From assembly GCA_011682355.1 (NCBI GenBank), contig JAACEU010000017.1, positions 1-8,401 of the forward strand: a DNA stretch of 8,401 nt, read 5' to 3'. The DNA comes from Nitrospirota bacterium. Lineage in GTDB: Bacteria > Patescibacteriota > Gracilibacteria > UBA1369 > LOWO2-01-FULL-3. The notes beneath the pieces were generated by a model, which saw nothing but the letters and a program-made list of their open reading frames with translations, did not search any database and was not told the origin of the DNA. Both the position numbers and the translations under genes were made by a program. Of this stretch, positions 5,273 to 8,401 are shown one piece after another (position 1 is the stretch's first letter; every line of letters starts with the position of its first letter).

Positions 5273-6431
5273 CCTCACCTTCTTCAATAGCACTAACAAT
5301 CCAATCGCCAATTGGTAAATGTTCTTCGATCTTGTGCAAATCGTAAATATTCGCTTTCAATTCCGGATGCTTGGGCATAAACATACTGCAACTATCCTTA
5401 CACGGAAGCTTGGAAATATCAAAAGTTCCAATTTTTTCAGCTATCTTAATAATATCCTCCTTATCTAATGATATAAGTGGGTGAAACAATGGAATAGAAG
5501 TTGCCTCATGAATCGCAAACATATTTTCCGAAGTTTGTGAGGCGACTTGACCATAATTATCTCCGGTAATTAAACCTTTAGCCCTTTCCTTTTTGGCAAT
5601 ACTCTCAGCAATTCGCAACATCAATCTACGATACAAAACTGTTCTTATCTTTGCCGGAACGTCGGGATTTACAGCAATCTTTTTTTGTATTTCCCCAAAA
5701 GGAACCAAGTACATTTTTGTATCAAATTGATATTTGCTCAAAATCTCAACAATTTCCTTGGATTGATGCATTTCATCCTTGTCCGTATATGGATATCCAT
5801 GAAAATGAACAAATATCACTCTTGCACCTCGCCTCATCATTTGAAAAGAAGCAACAGGGGAGTCAATGCCGGAAGAAATCAAAGACACCAGCTTTCCCTG
5901 GCTATTCGAAGGCATCCCAGCCTGACCTTTGTAAGTATTGTATGAAAAATATCCAATATCGTTAAATAACTCAATATCCACTATAAATTCCGGATTCTTC
6001 AGTTTAACTTTCATATCAATCCCATTATTCAACATAAGCGCACCAATCTCCCTCTCCGCCTCAGCGGATTTATACGGCAAATTCATGGACCTTTTTATTT
6101 TTATTCGAAAATTACTCGGCCTCACTTCAAATTTTGGCAAATTATCCCATGCTTGTGCCCCAAGTTTATCTATTTTCGTACTACCAACATAAGTAAATTT
6201 AAAATTCTTTATACCAAAAATCTTTCGCAATACATCAACATACTCCTCTTCGTTAAACTTTTCCGGTAGCTCAATAAGAAGCCTGCCCAAGGTATATTTT
6301 ATCGAAAAAGTCTTCCTAAATCTCTTCTCCAATCTCATTTTCATACTCTTTCTCAGCTTCTTCACAAAATACTCTTTATTCGCTCCTTTTAGACCAATTT
6401 CTCCGTAATGTACAATTAAAACACGTTTCAT
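5259..6431 (-). CDS. thiI: tRNA uracil 4-sulfurtransferase ThiI, form without rhodanese domain
   Basis: ThiI adenylates and thiolates uridine 8 of tRNA to 4-thiouridine, a near-UV sensor, and in some bacteria also serves thiamine thiazole synthesis. The 390 residues give the N-terminal ferredoxin-like region (about 1-60, starting MKRVLIVHYGEIGLKG), the THUMP RNA-binding domain (about 60-165) and the PP-loop ATP-pyrophosphatase domain (about 178-390). The PP-loop reads ISSGIDSPVA (185-194), with Ser187 where most relatives have Gly. TGDNYGQVASQTSEN (289-303) and LPCKDSCSMFMPKHP (342-356, Cys344 and Cys348) are further ThiI signatures. The rhodanese domain of the longer E. coli enzyme is absent, as in many bacterial ThiI proteins, so sulfur transfer must use these cysteines or a partner. 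The stop is TGA and overlaps the uvrC end. A -10 TATAAT nine bases before the ATG suggests a nearly leaderless mRNA, although read-through from the upstream 86-residue gene is also possible. Confidence 0.93.
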   Translation of the reverse strand: MKRVLIVHYGEIGLKGANKEYFVKKLRKSMKMRLEKRFRKTFSIKYTLGRLLIELPEKFNEEEYVDVLRKIFGIKNFKFTYVGSTKIDKLGAQAWDNLPKFEVRPSNFRIKIKRSMNLPYKSAEAEREIGALMLNNGIDMKVKLKNPEFIVDIELFNDIGYFSYNTYKGQAGMPSNSQGKLVSLISSGIDSPVASFQMMRRGARVIFVHFHGYPYTDKDEMHQSKEIVEILSKYQFDTKMYLVPFGEIQKKIAVNPDVPAKIRTVLYRRLMLRIAESIAKKERAKGLITGDNYGQVASQTSENMFAIHEATSIPLFHPLISLDKEDIIKIAEKIGTFDISKLPCKDSCSMFMPKHPELKANIYDLHKIEEHLPIGDWIVSAIEEGEVIKF

Positions 6432-6440
6432 AACGTGCCG

Positions 6441-6469
6441 ATTATATCCTATTTACCCGGTAATAAAAG
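6441..6469 (-). promoter_or_regulatory. Promoter of thiI, near-leaderless
   Basis: A perfect TATAAT (6446-6441, minus strand) ends nine bases before the thiI ATG, so transcription should begin two to four bases before it. The -35 region CTTTTA at 17 bases is poor. The spacer contains the near-palindrome TTACC-C-GGTAA (6453-6463), which could be an operator or chance. It lies in the 44-base gap between the 86-residue gene and thiI. Confidence 0.5.
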
Positions 6470-6475
6470 AAAACT

Positions 6476-6736
6476 TTAAGCAATTCCCGAATCCACTTGA
6501 TCCTGACGCTCTTTACTCGCTTTGTTTAAATATGACTCTCTAGCCTCTTTATGCCTTTTTTCCAATGCCACCAACAAAAGAACTTTTGCCTTGTCAGGGT
6601 CTTTTTCTGCCATAACCTCTTTCTCATCTTCTTCTTCGATCAAACCCTTTTCAGCAAGCTCAGCGGATCTGTCATGATAATGCTTCAATTCATCTTTCAC
6701 TCCAACCTTTGATGGTACTTCTATTTTTTTGTCCAT
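6476..6736 (-). CDS. Small charged helical protein, 86 residues, unknown function
   Basis: I do not recognise this protein. It is 86 residues long, very rich in Glu, Lys and Asp, and almost certainly mostly helical. Two likely helices are about 12-48 (KDELKHYHDRSAELAEKG and the following EEEDEKEVMAEKD) and about 49-80 (DKAKVLLLVALEKRHKEARE). There is no cysteine, signal peptide or membrane segment, so it is probably cytoplasmic and may form a coiled coil or bind a partner. The start ATG (6736-6734) is supported by an extended -10 box (TGC-TATAAT) 22 bases upstream. No Shine-Dalgarno sequence is visible. It lies 44 bases upstream of thiI on the same strand and diverges from folP, so it might share a transcript with thiI. 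The steady frame and dedicated promoter make it a likely real gene. Confidence 0.7.
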   Translation of the reverse strand: MDKKIEVPSKVGVKDELKHYHDRSAELAEKGLIEEEDEKEVMAEKDPDKAKVLLLVALEKRHKEARESYLNKASKERQDQVDSGIA

Positions 6737-6758
6737 TTTTATATTTAATTATTAATAA

Positions 6759-6787
6759 ATTATAGCAAAAATCACCCAACATTGCTA
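6759..6787 (-). promoter_or_regulatory. Promoter of the 86-residue gene, interlocked with the folP promoter
   Basis: On the minus strand, TGC-TATAAT (6767-6759) is an extended consensus -10. TAGCAA (6787-6782) lies 17 bases upstream as a partial -35 that also forms part of the opposing folP -10 region. The predicted start near 6752 leaves a leader of about 16 bases. Confidence 0.55.
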
Positions 6788-6791
6788 GTAT
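6763..6791 (+). promoter_or_regulatory. Promoter of the folate operon, near-leaderless
   Basis: TGC-TAGTAT (6783-6791) is an extended -10 matching four of six core bases. TAGCAA (6763-6768) lies 17 bases upstream as a partial -35. The -10 ends nine bases before the folP ATG, so the leader would be two to four bases. TAGCAA (6763-6768) and TTGCTA (6782-6787) are perfect inverted copies. Each seems to serve one strand as its -35 and the other as the TGC-TA of its -10, so only one polymerase could occupy the site at a time. Confidence 0.5.
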
Positions 6792-6800
6792 CTCACCCGC

Positions 6801-7583
6801 ATGAAACACAAAAAACTACAAATAATGGGAATAATAAATGTCACGCCGGACTCCTTCAGCGACGGCGGAAAATTTCACACCCTCAAAAATGCAATAAAAA
6901 GAGCAAAAGAACTCGAAAAACAAGGGGCTAACATCCTCGATATAGGCGGAGAATCAACCGGTCCGGGCTCAAAAAACGTATCATTGGAAGAAGAATTAAA
7001 AAGAGTAATCCCAGTAATCAAGGAACTGCGAAAATCCACAAAACTTCCAATATCGATAGACACATACAAAGCCGAAGTGGCGCAACAAGCACTGGGTGCA
7101 GGCGCCAACATGGTAAACGACATAACCGCACTCAGAGGAGACCCAAAAATGGCATCAGTAATCAAAAAACACAAATGCCAAGTAATTTTGATGTACAGCA
7201 AAGATCCCACCCCAAGAACAACAATCAAAAAAAAGAAATACAAAGATGTTATCAAAACAATCAAAGATTTCCTCAAAAAACGAATCCAATACGCAAAAAA
7301 ACAAGGAATCTCAAACAATCAAATAATCATAGATCCCGGAATGGGACACTTCATAAGCGCATTACCGCAATACAGTTACGAAATAATTGCCAGATTGCAC
7401 GAATTTCACACATTGGGCTACCAAATTTTAATAGGAGCCTCACGAAAATCATTCTTGGGAGGATCTATGGAATCCAGAGTGGAAAAAGAAGCAGTTGTCT
7501 CTGCTATTGCATATAATGGGGGAGTAAGTATCATTAGAACCCACGATGTTAAACAAATCAAATGGCTAAAAAGTTTAAGCTAA
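6801..7583 (+). CDS. folP: Dihydropteroate synthase
   Basis: FolP joins 6-hydroxymethyl-7,8-dihydropterin diphosphate to p-aminobenzoate, forming 7,8-dihydropteroate; it is the sulfonamide target. The 260-residue protein is a TIM barrel of normal length, with motifs in order: INVTPDSFSDGG (12-23, Asn13), DIGGESTGPGS (47-57), SIDT (85-88, Asp87), NDI (106-108), IIIDPGMG (175-182, Asp178), GASRKSFLGG (212-221, Lys216) and RTHD (246-249). Two motifs are atypical. Gly54 stands where GGESTRPG enzymes have the loop-2 arginine, and the segment after Asp178 reads DPGMGHFIS, not DPGIGFGKT. I infer a divergent DHPS subfamily, not a loss of function, since the other active-site residues remain. It is the first gene of the operon: the promoter lies immediately upstream and the next gene begins 22 bases before the folP stop. 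Confidence 0.95.
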   Translation: MKHKKLQIMGIINVTPDSFSDGGKFHTLKNAIKRAKELEKQGANILDIGGESTGPGSKNVSLEEELKRVIPVIKELRKSTKLPISIDTYKAEVAQQALGAGANMVNDITALRGDPKMASVIKKHKCQVILMYSKDPTPRTTIKKKKYKDVIKTIKDFLKKRIQYAKKQGISNNQIIIDPGMGHFISALPQYSYEIIARLHEFHTLGYQILIGASRKSFLGGSMESRVEKEAVVSAIAYNGGVSIIRTHDVKQIKWLKSLS

Positions 7584-7915
7584 ACGTAAAATTCGACTTT
7601 GCGGCATCACATTTTCTCACCAAATATCACGGTAAATGTGAAAATTTACATGGACACAATTACAAACTCATAGTCACAATTGAAGACATCGTCAAAGATG
7701 ACGGCATGGTGATTGATTACAAAGAGATAAAAAAAACCGTAAACGAAAATGTCATAGATTTGGTAGATCACAAGCATCTAAATGATATTATTGAAAATCC
7801 ATCCAGCGAAAATATATTGATTTGGATGTGGGAAAAACTGAAAGAGAAGCTTCCGCTAATAAAATTAACTCTTTACGAAACTGAAAACTATTTTTGCGAA
7901 TATGAAGGAAAATAA
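7562..7915 (+). CDS. queD: 6-pyruvoyl-tetrahydropterin synthase / QueD family enzyme, likely serving folate synthesis
   Basis: The 117 residues have the T-fold pterin-binding signature of COG0720. Zinc ligands are His17, His30 and His32 (HGH at 30-32). The catalytic Cys26 has the QueD spacing (CxxxHGH). Asp69 and His70 form the usual dyad, and Glu106 in YETENY would anchor the pterin. Glu27 also gives ExxHGH, the signature of PTPS-III enzymes, which cleave dihydroneopterin triphosphate to 6-hydroxymethyl-dihydropterin and so replace FolB. The two known activities are therefore 6-carboxy-tetrahydropterin synthesis for queuosine and a folate bypass. Position between folP and folK, no folB, and no queC or queE in view favour the folate role. 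However, CENLHGH also occurs in ordinary QueD proteins, so sequence alone does not decide, and the symbol names the family only. The start ATG overlaps folP by 22 bases and the end overlaps folK by 14, suggesting translational coupling. Confidence 0.9.
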   Translation: MAKKFKLNVKFDFAASHFLTKYHGKCENLHGHNYKLIVTIEDIVKDDGMVIDYKEIKKTVNENVIDLVDHKHLNDIIENPSSENILIWMWEKLKEKLPLIKLTLYETENYFCEYEGK

Positions 7916-8318
7916 AGTTTTTATAGGAATCGGAACAAATGTAGGGGATAGAAGACAAAATATTGAAAATGCACTATTTGAAATTGGCAAAATAGCGTCT
8001 ATAAAGAAAAAATCTTCTATTCATGAAACAAAGCCTGTAGGATACAAAGATCAAGGAGATTTTTTTAACATGGCAATAGGAATAGAAACCGACCTAAAAC
8101 CAATTGATTTAATAATAAAACTTCAGGAAATTGAACACAAAATGGGGAGAGTTAGAGATATAAAAAACGGCCCCCGCATAATAGATCTCGATATTCTTAC
8201 TTATGGTAATGAAATAATAAACGAACCGGATTTGATAATTCCACACCCGAGAATGTTTGAACGAGACTTCGTAATGAAACCACTAAAAGAAATTACTGAT
8301 GATTTTAATAATCGATAA
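7902..8318 (+). CDS. folK: 2-amino-4-hydroxy-6-hydroxymethyldihydropteridine diphosphokinase (HPPK)
   Basis: FolK transfers pyrophosphate from ATP to 6-hydroxymethyl-7,8-dihydropterin, making the pterin substrate of FolP. The 138-residue protein has the full motif set: [13 protein letters not shown] (9-21, in place of the usual LGSNLGD), [15 protein letters not shown] (42-56), the ATP-binding region HKMGRVRD (79-86) with [10 protein letters not shown] (90-99), and [16 protein letters not shown] (113-128). Asp95 and Asp97 of the DLD are the two magnesium ligands. It is shorter than the 158-residue E. coli enzyme but complete at both ends. Its start lies inside the end of the PTPS gene (14-base overlap), and its last 20 bases overlap the pabA start, so expression is probably coupled across the operon. 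Confidence 0.95.
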   Translation: MKENKVFIGIGTNVGDRRQNIENALFEIGKIASIKKKSSIHETKPVGYKDQGDFFNMAIGIETDLKPIDLIIKLQEIEHKMGRVRDIKNGPRIIDLDILTYGNEIINEPDLIIPHPRMFERDFVMKPLKEITDDFNNR

Positions 8319-8401
8319 TTACGATTCATTCACATACAACTTATTTCAACAAGTCGAGTCTCTTGGCAAAAAAGTCCAAGTTTTTAAACACGACAAAATT
8401 A
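8299..8401 (+). CDS. pabA: Glutamine amidotransferase of aminodeoxychorismate synthase (PabA/TrpG), cut by right edge
   Basis: An ATG at 8299 inside the end of folK opens a frame of 34 residues reaching the window edge. [18 protein letters not shown] is the hallmark N-terminus of class I glutamine amidotransferases paired with chorismate enzymes (PabA and TrpG). In a folate operon the natural role is PabA, which supplies ammonia so that PabB can convert chorismate to aminodeoxychorismate, the precursor of p-aminobenzoate used by FolP. TrpG (anthranilate synthase) cannot be excluded from this fragment, and one subunit serves both enzymes in some bacteria. The catalytic Cys-His-Glu triad lies beyond the window. 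The 20-base overlap with folK suggests coupled translation. Confidence 0.85.
   Translation, partial: MILIIDNYDSFTYNLFQQVESLGKKVQVFKHDKI

Noticed and set aside
6453..6463. TTACC-C-GGTAA as a terminator after the 86-residue gene
   Set aside because: The stem is only five bases with a one-base centre, which cannot form a stable RNA hairpin, and no U-run follows. A DNA-binding site is possible but unsupported.

Overview
The window is AT-rich bacterial chromosome: coding stretches I counted by hand are mostly 30-45% GC. It is densely packed, with tiny or overlapping gene boundaries. No ribosomal RNA, tRNA, CRISPR array or transposase is visible. UGA appears to be a stop, since thiI and the nucleotidyltransferase gene both end in TGA, so the standard bacterial code applies. 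Compact atypical versions of housekeeping proteins, short leaders without Shine-Dalgarno sequences, and a SDIDL nucleotidyltransferase of a type I associate with Patescibacteria (Candidate Phyla Radiation) suggest that group. A Peregrinibacteria-like lineage is possible. The placement is inference; no marker here proves it.

Left part (1-1515): two back-to-back promoters drive a membrane or secreted protein cut by the left edge (minus strand) and the ribosome-assembly GTPase Der (plus strand). Positions 1516-2430 look like a small accessory island. It holds a 113-residue protein of unknown function and a ribbon-helix-helix DNA-binding protein, transcribed divergently from promoters that share the box CCTTGACA. 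It ends in paired hairpins. No gene-free stretch exceeds 300 bases; the longest, 1871-2137, holds these two promoters.

Centre (2431-6736): a pol-beta-type nucleotidyltransferase (minus) diverges from uvrC (plus) around a palindromic -10 box. The UvrC is the most unusual object in the window. A complete GNAT acetyltransferase-like domain of about 130-140 residues sits inside its C-terminal RNase H-like nuclease domain, and the usual C-terminal tandem helix-hairpin-helix is absent. All nuclease residues I can identify are kept. Its 3' end overlaps convergent thiI (tRNA 4-thiouridine synthetase without a rhodanese domain) by 14 bases. Upstream of thiI on the same strand is a small, highly charged protein of unknown function.

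Right part (6759-8401): a folate operon reads folP, a PTPS/QueD-family gene, folK and pabA (cut by the right edge). Every gene start overlaps the end of the gene before it, which suggests translational coupling. The PTPS gene occupies the step where folB would be expected. Its active-site motif fits both the queuosine enzyme (CxxxHGH) and the folate-bypass PTPS-III enzyme (ExxHGH). A short route to dihydropteroate that bypasses dihydroneopterin aldolase is therefore plausible.

A recurring feature is promoter geometry. Putative -10 boxes end either 8-9 bases before the ATG (thiI, folP, nucleotidyltransferase), implying nearly leaderless mRNAs, or 22-24 bases before it (der, uvrC, the 86-residue gene, the left-edge gene). 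Only the ribbon-helix-helix gene has a clear Shine-Dalgarno sequence.
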